Source of the DNA: Pseudomonadota bacterium
Lineage (GTDB): Bacteria; Myxococcota_A; Polyangia; Haliangiales; Haliangiaceae
NCBI GenBank assembly: GCA_022360315.1
Contig: JAKSDA010000617.1
Coordinates: 22,022-86,021 of the forward strand
Reading direction: 5' to 3'
Length of the DNA: 64,000 nt
Part shown: positions 54,590 to 63,805 of the stretch, one piece after another
How positions within the stretch are numbered: position 1 is the first letter of the stretch
Layout: every line of letters starts with the position of its first letter
Made by a program: the position numbers and the translations under genes
Notes under the pieces: model-generated
Told to the model about the DNA's origin: nothing
Databases searched by the model: none
Seen by the model: only the letters and a program-made list of their open reading frames with translations

Positions 54590-55517
54590 GATCTACCGAC
54601 CTTTTCTTTGTCTTTGCGCACCGGTCCAGAATGCCCTGCTGGGCTGGGGAGGGAGGGCCACCGAGCAGGGGTTTTGTGCTGTACGGCCGCTTGACAGCAT
54701 TGAGTGTGTTCGCGACCTCTGTCATACTTGGCCGCTCGACAGCTTGTTTGCTCAGCATGGCATGCACCAGCTTGGCAAGCTGGTTGGGGATGAACTCGTC
54801 GATTTCTCGTAGTGGTGCAGGATCGGTCTCGAGGTGCAACCTCATCAAATCGCATAAATCAAGAGCTTGAAACGGCAGATGGCCCGCTAGCAGCTCATAC
54901 AAAATGACGCCCAGGGCGTATACATCACACTTGTCCGTAACTGGTTCGCCGCACCATTGCTCGGGGGGCATATACGCAGGGGTTCCAGCAATGGTGCCGG
55001 CTGGAGCAACAGACATGCGAAGTTCGGCGGCATACCAAGCGATGCCGAAATCCAAGACCTTGATCCGTTCGCCGCTGGGCATCTCGCTGTCATTTATCAC
55101 TATGACATTGTCGGGCTTCAGATCGCGATGAATAATGCCCTTGCTGTGGGCAGCGACCATGGCCGAGGCTATCTGCCGGGCAAATGTAAGCACCACGGGG
55201 CCCAGGCGTCCGCCGCACCACAAAAGCCGGCCGGATAGCGGTTGTCCCGACGAATACTCCATGATGATGTAGGGAGCGCCATTGGGTAATTGCCCCAGCC
55301 CGTGGATCGCGACAATTCCAGGATGCCTGATGATGTTGACCGCCCGGGCCTGGTCAAAGAAGCGAGCCACTCCGTCCGAATCGCCCGCGCGATCAAGATA
55401 GAGTACCTTGATCGCGACGCGCTGCCGTAGATCGTCGTGAAAGCCCTCATAGACCACACCCATGCTACCTCGACCGAGTTCTCGAATGACGCGATAGTCG
55501 CCGATTTTTGCACTCAT
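54576..55517 (-). CDS. Soluble Ser/Thr protein kinase
   Basis: 313 residues. Complete kinase domain: RELGRGSMGVVYEGF (glycine loop), VAIKVL (Lys37), IIHRDLKPDN (Asp132), VLDFG (156-158), GTIAGTPAYMPPEQ and DVYALGVILYELL. The C-terminus is a short basic tail (CAKTKKRSVDRDFH). There is no membrane helix and no sensor domain, which is uncommon among bacterial PknB-type kinases and suggests that the LRR protein supplies the sensing. It overlaps the LRR gene by 14 bases and is the first gene of that pair. Confidence 0.94.
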   Translation of the reverse strand: MSAKIGDYRVIRELGRGSMGVVYEGFHDDLRQRVAIKVLYLDRAGDSDGVARFFDQARAVNIIRHPGIVAIHGLGQLPNGAPYIIMEYSSGQPLSGRLLWCGGRLGPVVLTFARQIASAMVAAHSKGIIHRDLKPDNVIVINDSEMPSGERIKVLDFGIAWYAAELRMSVAPAGTIAGTPAYMPPEQWCGEPVTDKCDVYALGVILYELLAGHLPFQALDLCDLMRLHLETDPAPLREIDEFIPNQLAKLVHAMLSKQAVERPSMTEVANTLNAVKRPYSTKPLLGGPPSPAQQGILDRCAKTKKRSVDRDFH

Positions 55518-56713
55518 GCTTTTTGCAGTCGGCCAGGGTGGTACAGGTCATCACTGTCGGTAGCAGCCATGGTCGTCCTTTGAATCTTGTAGAACGGGGC
55601 CTCCATCCTGCGATTGTGCGTGTCGTTCATACGGCCATCCCGGCTGTTCAATAGGTTGTTGAGAATAGGCGATCGAATCCGCTTTGTCCATTACACGTCA
55701 TTACACGGCCGTGCGACTGAGTCGTCTGCCGCCTGGCGTTGTCCTTGTCAGAGGATACTTTGAAGAGAAGGAGCCAGTGTAACCCTACTTGATTAGGCCT
55801 GTATCGCACCAGAATGGCTGCGGTGGCCATCTGCTGCGTTGTTTCTGCGCTTCCGGTGCTCATTTGCTCCCTGGCCGGCTAGCCCGCCGTATCCCCGGCT
55901 GCCGGCTGGGAGTGGCAGCTCACGAATGGCGGGAAATCGCCTTCTTCCGCGGCAGCGGCAGGGCAATTTTTTGCCGCAGTAGGGCAAATTTTGGACCATG
56001 AGGAGGGCGTACGCTTCTGAACTTGGTGCCAATGTAGGCGAGCGCCGTCAAGTTGAGTCTCAGCGCAGGGGTTGCGGCAACCGCTGCAGTGGGCCAAAAC
56101 CCCGCTGCAGGGTTGCGGCAATCGCTGCAGTGGGCCAACACCCGGCCGCAGGGGGGTGCGGCAACCGCTGCAGTGGGCCAACACCCGGCCGCAGGGGATG
56201 CGGCAACCGCTGTAGTGGACCAAAACCCCGCTGCAAGGGGTGCGGCAACCGCCGTTGTCACCAAGAACCTCACCGACATGGATTGCCACACCCATCCGGG
56301 TGACCCGAAATCCTCGCCCCAGGATTGCCGCAATTCCGACCCGACCGACCTCGCTTTACCCGAAGCCCGGTCGCACTCCGCTCGCGCGTCAACGCACCAT
56401 ACATTGATGGGCATGACACACCGATTCATTTTTTCGGTAACATTTTGATTGCGCCGACGATTTTTCAGTGGTAACGCTAACGCCACTGGATGAGATTGGG
56501 AGGCGAGAAATTGCTAACGCGCTGTATTGGAGTGTAGCAAACACCGCAGCGTATAACTCAGCATCGTGCTGGGTGTGCGGACCATGAGACTGTACGGTGT
56601 ATCGGGGGGAATCGCTGGTCTGCCGTAACCGACTGTGCGTGACCCTGGCCGAATCTCTGATGATTGGTGAGTTCACTCGAGTCAGTGAGCAATACACCCG
56701 ATACACTGACACT
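55518..56713. other. Long intergenic region with tandem hairpin-forming repeats
   Basis: About 1.2 kb without a supported gene. Frames over 56000-56450 are open on several strands only because the repeats lack stops. It must include the promoter of the kinase-LRR pair. The 42-bp repeats are listed separately. Confidence 0.6.
56066..56260. repeat. Tandem repeat, about 42 bp x 4.5
   Basis: TGCGGCAA recurs at 56073, 56114, 56157, 56199 and 56241 (spacing 41, 43, 42, 42). Each unit contains CTGCAGTGGGCC and a complementary stretch (ACCCCGCTGCAG or similar), so each can fold into a short stem. No direct-repeat/spacer pattern of a CRISPR is present. Confidence 0.8.
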
Positions 56714-56886
56714 ACCCACGATGACGTTGGAAACGCTCCAACGTCATCGTGCGCGACCCGACCGCTTCGCATTCGGGCTATCATTTTTGGGCAAAGCCCC
56801 CGGCCGGCTGGACTCCCGGCCGGCTCGGCCGTTGCCCTCGCAACAGAAACACCTCGTTTGATCCACAACCAATGTGTTTCAGTTTA
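56714..56886. repeat. Multi-hairpin repeat element, copy A
   Basis: Opens with CTACCCACGATGACG; a perfect 15-bp stem (56717-56731 with 56737-56751, loop of 5) is followed by a T-rich segment with TTTTTGGGCAAAGCCCCCGG, a GC stem (GGCCGGC/GCCGGCC region 56800-56829), and a terminal stem GAAACAC/GTGTTTC (56846-56880). It ends 26 bases before the next gene start. Confidence 0.8.
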
Positions 56887-56912
56887 ATAGACGCAGGCAG
56901 GAGAGAGAAATA

Positions 56913-57833
56913 ATGATTTTACGGCGGTTTATCTCGGTATTGCTGCTGTCGTCTGGACAGCGTTTTTTGATCTACAGCCGCATGCGCCCGCGGGCCGAAG
57001 CACTGAACCATGCGATTCTGGTGCAGCATATCGCGCGGGGCAGCCAACACGAGCGTGCTACTCGCAAGCTAGAAAACCAATGGTCGGCAAAAAATAAACG
57101 GAGCACGTATGTCGACGCAGTGGCCAAGATCGATCAGCTGGTCGACAACCTGCTCAGCGGTATCCGCGATATCATCAGTGGCCACCGCAAAGGACTGCCC
57201 GCCCATCATGATACGGTCAGGCAGGCAGACGCGTTTCTCACCGAGATCTTTCCCTTTGGGGTCTACGCTATCACCTCGCTGCCCTACGTCGATGAGGTAA
57301 TGGCCGTGGAAGTCCTCGTCGACAAGATGCAGGGCGAACTGGCTCCCCTGGTCGAGCACTTTGGCTTGCAAAGCAAGCTCGCCCAGCTGGCCGAGTTGGT
57401 GGCCGAGTATCGCCGCCTGGTCGATCTCGGCCGGGAGGACGTGGAGTTCACTCAAGTGCGCAAGTCCCGCAACCGCGGTCAACAAATCCTGCGCGAAGTC
57501 GTGGCCATCGTGTTGGGCACCTATTTCGATTCGCAAGACGACGACCATGTGGCCGCGCGCGAGCACTTGCTCGAGCCACTCATCGAAGAGCTCGATGCCC
57601 AACACTCCAGATTGCGCGTGCAGCGGCGGACCAAGAATGGCGAGCCGGATGGCGACACCGAGATCGAAGCCGAGATCGAGCTGGATGACGACACCGAGAT
57701 CGAGCCGGAGATCGAGCTGGATAGTCAGACCGAGATCGAGCCCGATGGTGACAGCGGCAGCGAGGCCGCGGCCTTGTCCGGTTCCGCGGGCGATAAACGC
57801 GCGGACAATGATACCGGGCCGCTCGGCCAGTAA
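56913..57833 (+). CDS. Helical protein of unknown function with acidic repeat tail
   Basis: 306 residues from the ATG at 56913 with GGAGAGAG upstream. Residues 1-220 are predominantly helical with a conserved-looking core (IDQLVDNLLSGIRDIISG, PFGVYAITSLPYVDEVMAVE) and no signal or membrane segment apart from a short hydrophobic start. The C-terminal 80 residues are acidic near-repeats built on DTEIEPEIELD. I do not recognise the family. The gene sits directly after repeat element copy A and is convergent with the CsgG-family gene. Confidence 0.65.
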   Translation: MILRRFISVLLLSSGQRFLIYSRMRPRAEALNHAILVQHIARGSQHERATRKLENQWSAKNKRSTYVDAVAKIDQLVDNLLSGIRDIISGHRKGLPAHHDTVRQADAFLTEIFPFGVYAITSLPYVDEVMAVEVLVDKMQGELAPLVEHFGLQSKLAQLAELVAEYRRLVDLGREDVEFTQVRKSRNRGQQILREVVAIVLGTYFDSQDDDHVAAREHLLEPLIEELDAQHSRLRVQRRTKNGEPDGDTEIEAEIELDDDTEIEPEIELDSQTEIEPDGDSGSEAAALSGSAGDKRADNDTGPLGQ

Positions 57834-57861
57834 CACGCCGCCACCAGGTCGAAAAACCGGC

Positions 57862-59700
57862 TCAGGGAGCCGGGCAGTTGCTGTAATTCTTGCGGTAGCC
57901 GGCCGCATCGCTGGTGCTGCCTCCGTGCTCGATCGACATCGCTATATATTTGTTGAACATATCGCAGTCGTCGTGGCGAGCGCCGAAAAGTGCTGCACTG
58001 GTGTAGATATACGGCCACAAAATCCCCAACTTGGGCGCGGTTTTGCAGTGTTTTTCCATTTCGGCCACGGTGTAGGGCGCAGCTTTCATTCCCATGGTGC
58101 GGCTGCGATATCCAATGATGCCGCCCCATCCGACCCGAAGATCCATATCCTCACAGGTTTTGAGGCTTTTAAAATAGCGCGCGCGGGTTGCTATATTGTG
58201 GTTGTGTTCCAGGCCGAGCTCTTGTTTGATCCGCCGCTCGACCTGCTTGAAGTTCGACGAGGTCGGGTAACGATCGAGGATTTCTTGCAGCTTGCCGAGC
58301 GCTTGCTCGCGCTTGCCGCGCAAAAATAGCGCCTCGGCGTGGGTCTCCAGGATGTCGATGGCCCGCCCCTCCATGTACGGGTCCCGGGCGATCTGGCCGT
58401 GGGCCCTGCGCCAGTGCTTTTTCAGGATCTGATAGCCGATCTTGGCGAACCTCGGCTCCAGGTCGGACAGGGTTGGCCCGACTGTGTACTTCTTGCCCGC
58501 CGGGTCCCACACAGCGCCGAGCAACAAGTACTCGGCCAATCTGTACTCGGGATTTCTGCCCTCTTTGCCAAATGAGTCGTCGATGCCTGCTTCGCGCGCC
58601 CGGCGCTGTTCGGCGTCGGGCAATTCGAAGTCGGTGTCGAGATTGCTGCGACCGTCGGCATAGGTCTGGGTGAACGTCTTGGCGTATGCCCGGTGCTCCT
58701 TGATGAGCAATTCGAAATTGGCGTAATACGCTTTCATGAGCCGTCTGGCCCGCACTGTATGCCCGGTTTTGATCAGCCGATAACCTTTTTTGGACAGATG
58801 CTTGGCCATGGCGCGAACAATGAATCGGCCCCGCAAAACCCGATAGCCGAGATAGATCTTGGCACCTTCCTGATCGAGCTGGCCGATCCGATGGCGCTCG
58901 AGATAGGTTTCGGCCAGCTTGGCCAGGCGAACGCCGCGCTCGGCACGGATGTCGTCGCGGCGCTCCTTGGCCATTTTGAGCCGCTTGAGAAAAACATCGC
59001 GCTTGATCCGGGCCAGAGCAAACGCCGGTGCTCGCCGGATGATCTGCGCCATGGCCTTTTCCGCGTCCCTGTACAGGCCCCGGTCGGCCAGATCGATGCC
59101 CCGCGAATACTCGATCAATGTATCGAGGTCGGGCACCCGCGTGCGCGGCTGAAAACTCGGCACATGGCGTTTTTTCAGCCCGGCCACGAACTTTTCGACC
59201 AAACTCTGCTCGAGATCGAAAATCTCGGACTCGGGCCCGGTCACCTTGCTGGCCAGCATAACCCTGCCGGTTGCGATCTCGATCATGCGGACATCGATGC
59301 GCAGTTTGGGCTTGGCCGCGTTGATCGTGCCGGTGACCGCGTAGTGAGCACCCAGGCCCTTGCCCAGCCTGATCGCGGTTTTTTTGTCGAAATACGGGCT
59401 TTTTTGCAGCTTGATCTCGTCGATCAGTGCTTGCAGTTTGTCCCGCTCGACCACAGTGATTCCGTCGACCTCGGCCAGGTCGGTGATCATCATGTCGGCA
59501 AACCCCTTTTTGAGCACGTCGAGCTCTCTGTCGCCGGTGTTGTTGTCGAAATACAGCACGGCCACGACGCGGGTTTCGGTCGCGGCAGCCGACGGCAACT
59601 CGCCGAGCAGGGCGGCGGCGAACAGCGCTGCGGTGAGCGCACACGGCAGCGCGGCCGCAGGCGAACCAGCGGATCGGGTCGTAACACAGGGCGCAGTCAT
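57862..59700 (-). CDS. CsgG/FlgO-family exported protein with long helical C-terminal half
   Basis: 612 residues from the ATG at 59700. A signal peptide (ALTAALFAAALLGELPSAAA) is followed by the CsgG-like domain at about 42-200: VVAVLYFDNNTGDRELDVL, TDLAEVDGITVVERDKLQAL, AHYAVTGTINAAKPKLRIDV and MIEIATGRVM. The rest is helical and TPR-like (EALFLRGKREQALGKLQEIL). CsgG proteins form envelope pores or act as periplasmic adaptors; membrane insertion helices are not evident here, so a soluble periplasmic role is more likely. Divergent from a second, shorter CsgG-family gene. Confidence 0.8.
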   Translation of the reverse strand: MTAPCVTTRSAGSPAAALPCALTAALFAAALLGELPSAAATETRVVAVLYFDNNTGDRELDVLKKGFADMMITDLAEVDGITVVERDKLQALIDEIKLQKSPYFDKKTAIRLGKGLGAHYAVTGTINAAKPKLRIDVRMIEIATGRVMLASKVTGPESEIFDLEQSLVEKFVAGLKKRHVPSFQPRTRVPDLDTLIEYSRGIDLADRGLYRDAEKAMAQIIRRAPAFALARIKRDVFLKRLKMAKERRDDIRAERGVRLAKLAETYLERHRIGQLDQEGAKIYLGYRVLRGRFIVRAMAKHLSKKGYRLIKTGHTVRARRLMKAYYANFELLIKEHRAYAKTFTQTYADGRSNLDTDFELPDAEQRRAREAGIDDSFGKEGRNPEYRLAEYLLLGAVWDPAGKKYTVGPTLSDLEPRFAKIGYQILKKHWRRAHGQIARDPYMEGRAIDILETHAEALFLRGKREQALGKLQEILDRYPTSSNFKQVERRIKQELGLEHNHNIATRARYFKSLKTCEDMDLRVGWGGIIGYRSRTMGMKAAPYTVAEMEKHCKTAPKLGILWPYIYTSAALFGARHDDCDMFNKYIAMSIEHGGSTSDAAGYRKNYSNCPAP

Positions 59701-59792
59701 GGTCGGATTGTGCGCGAAAATCGCCGACAACGGAATGCTCGGTGCCCGGACCAGCGACAACCCAGCGCTTTGACTGCAGGTCCCGGGTCGGC

Positions 59793-59967
59793 TACCCACG
59801 ATCCCGTTGAAAATGCTCCAACGTGATCGTGGTCGGCCCGACCGCTTTGCGCTCGGACTGTCATTTTTTGGGCAAAGCCCCCGGCCGGCCGGAGTCCCGG
59901 CCGGCTCGGCCGTTGCCCGCGCGACAAGATCACCTCGCTGGTTGGACAAACAAGGTGATTCTGTTTA
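59793..59967. repeat. Multi-hairpin repeat element, copy B
   Basis: Same order as copy A: CTACCCACGATCCCG at 59792, first stem 59797-59831 with one mismatch, TTTTTTGGGCAAAGCCCCCG, GC stem, and a terminal stem ATCACCT/AGGTGAT (59929-59959). It ends 11 bases before the start of the downstream CsgG-family gene and overlaps no supported coding sequence. Confidence 0.8.
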
Positions 59968-59977
59968 GCTTTCTCGG

Positions 59978-60742
59978 ATGCACCGATTCCCATCCATTGG
60001 TCTGGCCTGCGACCCCGGCTCGATCCTGCGCGTTGTGGTTTGTGCCCTGGTCCTGGTCGGGATGGCCTCGGGGCCGGCCCGGGCCAGCCAGGACGTCACA
60101 GTCGCGGTCTTGTACTTCGATTACAACGGAACCTCGGAAGACATGGCATTCTTGCGCAAGGGCCTGGCCCAAATGCTGGTCAGCGATCTGGTCGGCACGC
60201 CCGGTGTGACCGTTGTCGAGCGCATGAAGTTGGAGCAAGTTCTGGCCGAGCTCGACCTCAACCGCAGCAAGCGAATCGACCGCCGCTCTGCTCTGCGCGT
60301 CGGCAAATTGCTCGGCGCCCGTTATCTGGTTGCCGGCAGTTACACTGTTTACAAACAAACCATGATCCTGAGTTTGCGCGTGCTCGAAGTGGAAACTGGC
60401 AAGATCGTCATCGGAGGGCAGAACCACCGGGGCAAGTTCGACGAGTTCTGGCAGATGGAGCAAACAGTCGCAGCCCAGTTGCGCGCCATCATGAGCGAGC
60501 GACTGACCCGGCCCCGGGCCGCATCGCGCCGGCCCGGCAAGAGGAATGCTGGCACCGGCAAACCCGGGCAGAAAAAGCCGCGCAAAACACTACACGCCAA
60601 AACCGCTGCACGCTATGGCAAAGCTCTCGACGCCATGGACAAGGGCGATAAGAAAGCGGCCAAGTCCGAACTCGAAGCCATTGTCAAGGACCAGCCCGAT
60701 TTCGAGCTGGCCTCGCTCGATCTGGCCAGCCTGGCCCGGTGA
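59978..60742 (+). CDS. Short CsgG/FlgO-family exported protein
   Basis: 254 residues from the ATG at 59978. Signal peptide (VVVCALVLVGMASGPARA), then a CsgG-like domain (TVAVLYFDYNGTSEDMAFL, VSDLVGTPGVTVVERMKLEQ, GARYLVAGSYTVYKQTMILS, VLEVETGKIVIGGQ). A basic Arg/Lys-rich linker (about 180-205) and one or two TPR helices end the protein. The two CsgG-type proteins here share about the first 150 residues in pattern and are likely paralogues. The stop is 14 bases from the stop of the convergent kinase gene. Confidence 0.8.
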   Translation: MHRFPSIGLACDPGSILRVVVCALVLVGMASGPARASQDVTVAVLYFDYNGTSEDMAFLRKGLAQMLVSDLVGTPGVTVVERMKLEQVLAELDLNRSKRIDRRSALRVGKLLGARYLVAGSYTVYKQTMILSLRVLEVETGKIVIGGQNHRGKFDEFWQMEQTVAAQLRAIMSERLTRPRAASRRPGKRNAGTGKPGQKKPRKTLHAKTAARYGKALDAMDKGDKKAAKSELEAIVKDQPDFELASLDLASLAR

Positions 60743-60756
60743 TGGCGGCGCCCGGC

Positions 60757-63105
60757 TCATTCTCTGCAGCGGCTGGCGGCCTTTTTGTGGCCGAGTCTGG
60801 CGGCCATGCAGATGGCGCGATTTGCCTTGTCGGGCTCGCCCAGCTTGTTGTTGACCTGGCCGAGCAGCCAAAACGCCTCGGATGCGTGGGTGGGATCGAG
60901 TTTGGTGGCCCGCTCGAGGTCGCCCACAGCCCGCTCGTGATCCCTGGTCTTGAGAAATGCCAGGGCCCGGCTGATCAATGCCACGGCGTGGTCTGAATCG
61001 CGACTGATCACCGCGGAGAACGACTCGATTGCGTCGTTTACCCGATTGGTCTGGAGCTGGACCAGTCCCAGGTTGAGTCGAGCTGCAATGAACTCGGGGG
61101 CCAGGCTCAGCGCGTCGCGGAAATGAGTTTCGGCCTCGGCCGTACGACCGGCACGAAACAGAACTGTCCCGCGCAGACTGTGCGCTGCGGCGTAGGACGG
61201 GCACGATTCGATGGCTCGACTCGCCGCCTCGAGTGTCGAGGGAGCCGATGCGGGCGGCTCGACTCCGCCGTAGAGGCGAGCCTTGGCCAGCCAATACCAG
61301 TATTCGGCCGCATCGGACCTGTTGCCGGCCAGGGCCCCGACCGCCTGCTCATCGTCTCGACGCGCACCGCCGGGCTGGCCTCCGGCGAGCAGAGTGGCCG
61401 CGTCGAGCAGTCGAGACAAAAGCTGGACATCGTCGCTTCGGCAATCGCGCGGCGCACCCGGCTCATCGAACGATGCCACGAATTTGTCGAAACGCTGGCG
61501 CTGCGGCGGCTCGTGAGCGCTGGTCTCGACGTCGGCGTCGACCTCGGATCGCTGCACGGTTGGCGCATCATCCGAAATACTCCCGCTCGGTCGCATGGTC
61601 AGTGCATAGGTGACCAATCCGGCGATCACTGCCAATCCGACGCCCATGATGGCCAGCGAAAGGCGCCTCTTGCCCTCGATCTTGTCGATCGAGGCCGGGG
61701 TCGCCTGGGCCGTTGCCAGCCCATTGCCGGGCCCTCTACTCGATCGGTCGCGGTCGCGATTCCAATGCGACTGCGGACTCGAATTGAGCTCGATACTTGA
61801 ATCAGCGGCAAATGGGGAGCGATCCGGGCTCGACGGTGCCTGGTCGGGGTGACCGATGCTCGACGGTAGCCGTGGTGAAGGGACAGGCGGGAACGCCGGC
61901 GACTGGCCGGAATACGCTGGCGAGCTGGGGCCTGACGGTATCGGCACGGCGCGCGGAGTCGATGAATCCACTCCTTTCCGGGCCCGGCCGCTGCCCGGAG
62001 CGGTTGCGGAATCGGCCGGGCTTGCGCTGGCCTGGGGTGGATCGGCGGGCGATCTCGCTGCGCCGCCGGGGTTGGTTTGGCGGCCGGCCGGATCGGAGGC
62101 ACTGGCGGCTTCCTTGCCGGTGATATCCATGGTCGGTCCGCTCCACATACTCTCGTCGGCTCGCGACAGCGCGGTCGGTTTTTCCGGGGGTCGGCCCGAA
62201 ACCAGGCTGGACACGGCAGCCAGCGACGATCGCGGGTCGATGCCGACCGATTCGAGCAATGCGCGGCGCACCGATTTCATGCTCTCGGGTCGATCGACCG
62301 GCTGCTTGGCCAGCATGGCCGCGACCAGCTGGGCCATCTGGTCTGGCACATTGGGAGTCAGCTCGCGCACCGGCGGCGGGTTTTGCGACATATGGCCAAA
62401 CATGACCTCGGGCAGCGAAGGGCCTTCAAAAGGCAGCCGTCCGGTCAGCATCTGAAAGATGATCACGCCCAGCGCATAAATGTCGGCGCCTGCCGTGACT
62501 TTTTCCGCTCTGGCCTGCTCGGGTGACATATAGGCCGGGGTGCCGATCACCGCACCGGTTTTGGTCACCCCGATGCCGCCCACCTCGGGGCGCAGGCTGG
62601 CGATGCCAAAGTCGAGGATTTTGACGTAGTCGGGCGTTCCCATGCGCCGAATCAAGAACACATTATCCGGCTTGAGATCGCGGTGGACGACCCCGCTTTG
62701 GTGAGCTGATTCGATGGCGTCGGCGATCTGCGCGGCGATCAATGCGCAGCGGCGCGGCTCGATGCGTTTGGCCTGGCGAATGGCCTGGGTGAGAGTGCGG
62801 CCTTCGAGCAGTTCCATGACCATGTAGCTGTGTTCGTCCAGCCGCTCTGCTTCGCAGAGGTCGGTGACCTCGACGATGTTCTCGTGGCGGATCTCGTTGA
62901 CTACCCGCGCCTCGTCGAAGAACCGCTTGAGCATGGTGCGGTCGGACGCGATGGCCGGTTTGAGAGTCTTGATCGCCACCAGGCGGCCGAGTTTTTCGTG
63001 TACAGCCCGATACACTTCGCCCATGCCACCCGCGCCGAGTTTGCTCTCGATGCGGTATGGGCCCAGTTTCTTGCCGACGAGCGAGTCGCTATTCCAGTTG
63101 GCCAT
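60757..63105 (-). CDS. Ser/Thr protein kinase with Pro/Ser-rich linker, membrane helix and TPR tail
   Basis: 782 residues from the ATG at 63105. Kinase domain 15-275: SKLGAGGMGEVYRA, VAIKTL (Lys46), VVHRDLKPDN (Asp143), ILDFG and GTPAYMSPEQ. A long low-complexity linker rich in Pro, Ser and Ala (about 310-470) leads to one membrane helix (LAIMGVGLAVIAGLVTYALT). The extracytoplasmic C-terminus has TPR repeats (AAAHSLRGTVLFRAGRTAEA and LGLVQLQTNRVNDAIESF). It is the third eukaryotic-type kinase of the window and convergent with the short CsgG-family gene. Confidence 0.93.
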   Translation of the reverse strand: MANWNSDSLVGKKLGPYRIESKLGAGGMGEVYRAVHEKLGRLVAIKTLKPAIASDRTMLKRFFDEARVVNEIRHENIVEVTDLCEAERLDEHSYMVMELLEGRTLTQAIRQAKRIEPRRCALIAAQIADAIESAHQSGVVHRDLKPDNVFLIRRMGTPDYVKILDFGIASLRPEVGGIGVTKTGAVIGTPAYMSPEQARAEKVTAGADIYALGVIIFQMLTGRLPFEGPSLPEVMFGHMSQNPPPVRELTPNVPDQMAQLVAAMLAKQPVDRPESMKSVRRALLESVGIDPRSSLAAVSSLVSGRPPEKPTALSRADESMWSGPTMDITGKEAASASDPAGRQTNPGGAARSPADPPQASASPADSATAPGSGRARKGVDSSTPRAVPIPSGPSSPAYSGQSPAFPPVPSPRLPSSIGHPDQAPSSPDRSPFAADSSIELNSSPQSHWNRDRDRSSRGPGNGLATAQATPASIDKIEGKRRLSLAIMGVGLAVIAGLVTYALTMRPSGSISDDAPTVQRSEVDADVETSAHEPPQRQRFDKFVASFDEPGAPRDCRSDDVQLLSRLLDAATLLAGGQPGGARRDDEQAVGALAGNRSDAAEYWYWLAKARLYGGVEPPASAPSTLEAASRAIESCPSYAAAHSLRGTVLFRAGRTAEAETHFRDALSLAPEFIAARLNLGLVQLQTNRVNDAIESFSAVISRDSDHAVALISRALAFLKTRDHERAVGDLERATKLDPTHASEAFWLLGQVNNKLGEPDKANRAICMAARLGHKKAASRCRE

Positions 63106-63361
63106 GAATGCAGCGGCGCATTGTACGCAAACCAGATCATCGAAGAACAGGGCCAGGCCGCCTATTCGAAATCGCAAGCCAGGCGCGATCCAGCTCGCGT
63201 TGTGCAAACGGCCCGGCGTGAACGCGATCGCCCGGGCTAGCGGCAATGCCGATCAGTTAAGCTCCAAGCGATCGGAATCGCTCCGGAAATCCGGTCGTAA
63301 TTCTAATAAGTTGCAAATGCCTGTGTAAGAATCATGATCGGTTGATCTCCCGGAGGTCACC

Positions 63362-63793
63362 ATGCACTTGAGCGAAGCACTGGACTGTGTTGCATCGTTC
63401 CCGACGCCAGAAAATTTCTCTCACTTTGCCAGAGACGTGGCGCCTGAGTGGATCGATGAAGCGCTGCATCTTAAGGGGACGGCGACTGTGCGGCGGCGCC
63501 GCCTTCCGATGGAGCAAGTGCCGTGGCTGGTGATTGGAATGGCCCTGTGTAGGGACCGACCGATCACGGAAGTAGTCGCCAAGCTAGATTTGGCACTGCC
63601 CAGCCCGTCGAGTCCAACGGTGGCACCGAGCGCAGTTGTGCAGGCTCGCGCTCGTCTGGGTGAGTCGCCAATGGGGCGTGTGCACGAGGCCGGGGACCGG
63701 GGCCGCGCCAGGCGCATTGGCGTCCCGCGGAGGTGCGCGCTTGCCGGCTGCGTGCGGGAACAATGGAACACTGAAGCTCAAGACAGTTCTTGA
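63362..63793 (+). pseudogene. IS4-family transposase, N-terminal remnant
   Basis: The first 102 residues follow the Transposase_IS4 N-terminal domain: FARDVAPEWIDEALHLKGTA, TVRRRRLPMEQVPWLVIGMA and SPTVAPSAVVQARARLGESP. After that the frame changes to unrelated sequence and stops at 63793, so the whole catalytic DDE domain is gone. A GGAGG site precedes the ATG. No terminal inverted repeats were found near the fragment. Confidence 0.75.
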
Positions 63794-63805
63794 ATGGATA
63801 GAGCC

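Noticed and set aside
56066..56260. CRISPR array from 42-bp repeats
   Set aside because: No unique spacers, no constant repeat and no cas genes.
55920..56486. Open frames over the 42-bp repeats
   Set aside because: Three frames are open at once because the repeat lacks stops, and repeat spacing of 41 and 43 breaks any single frame.
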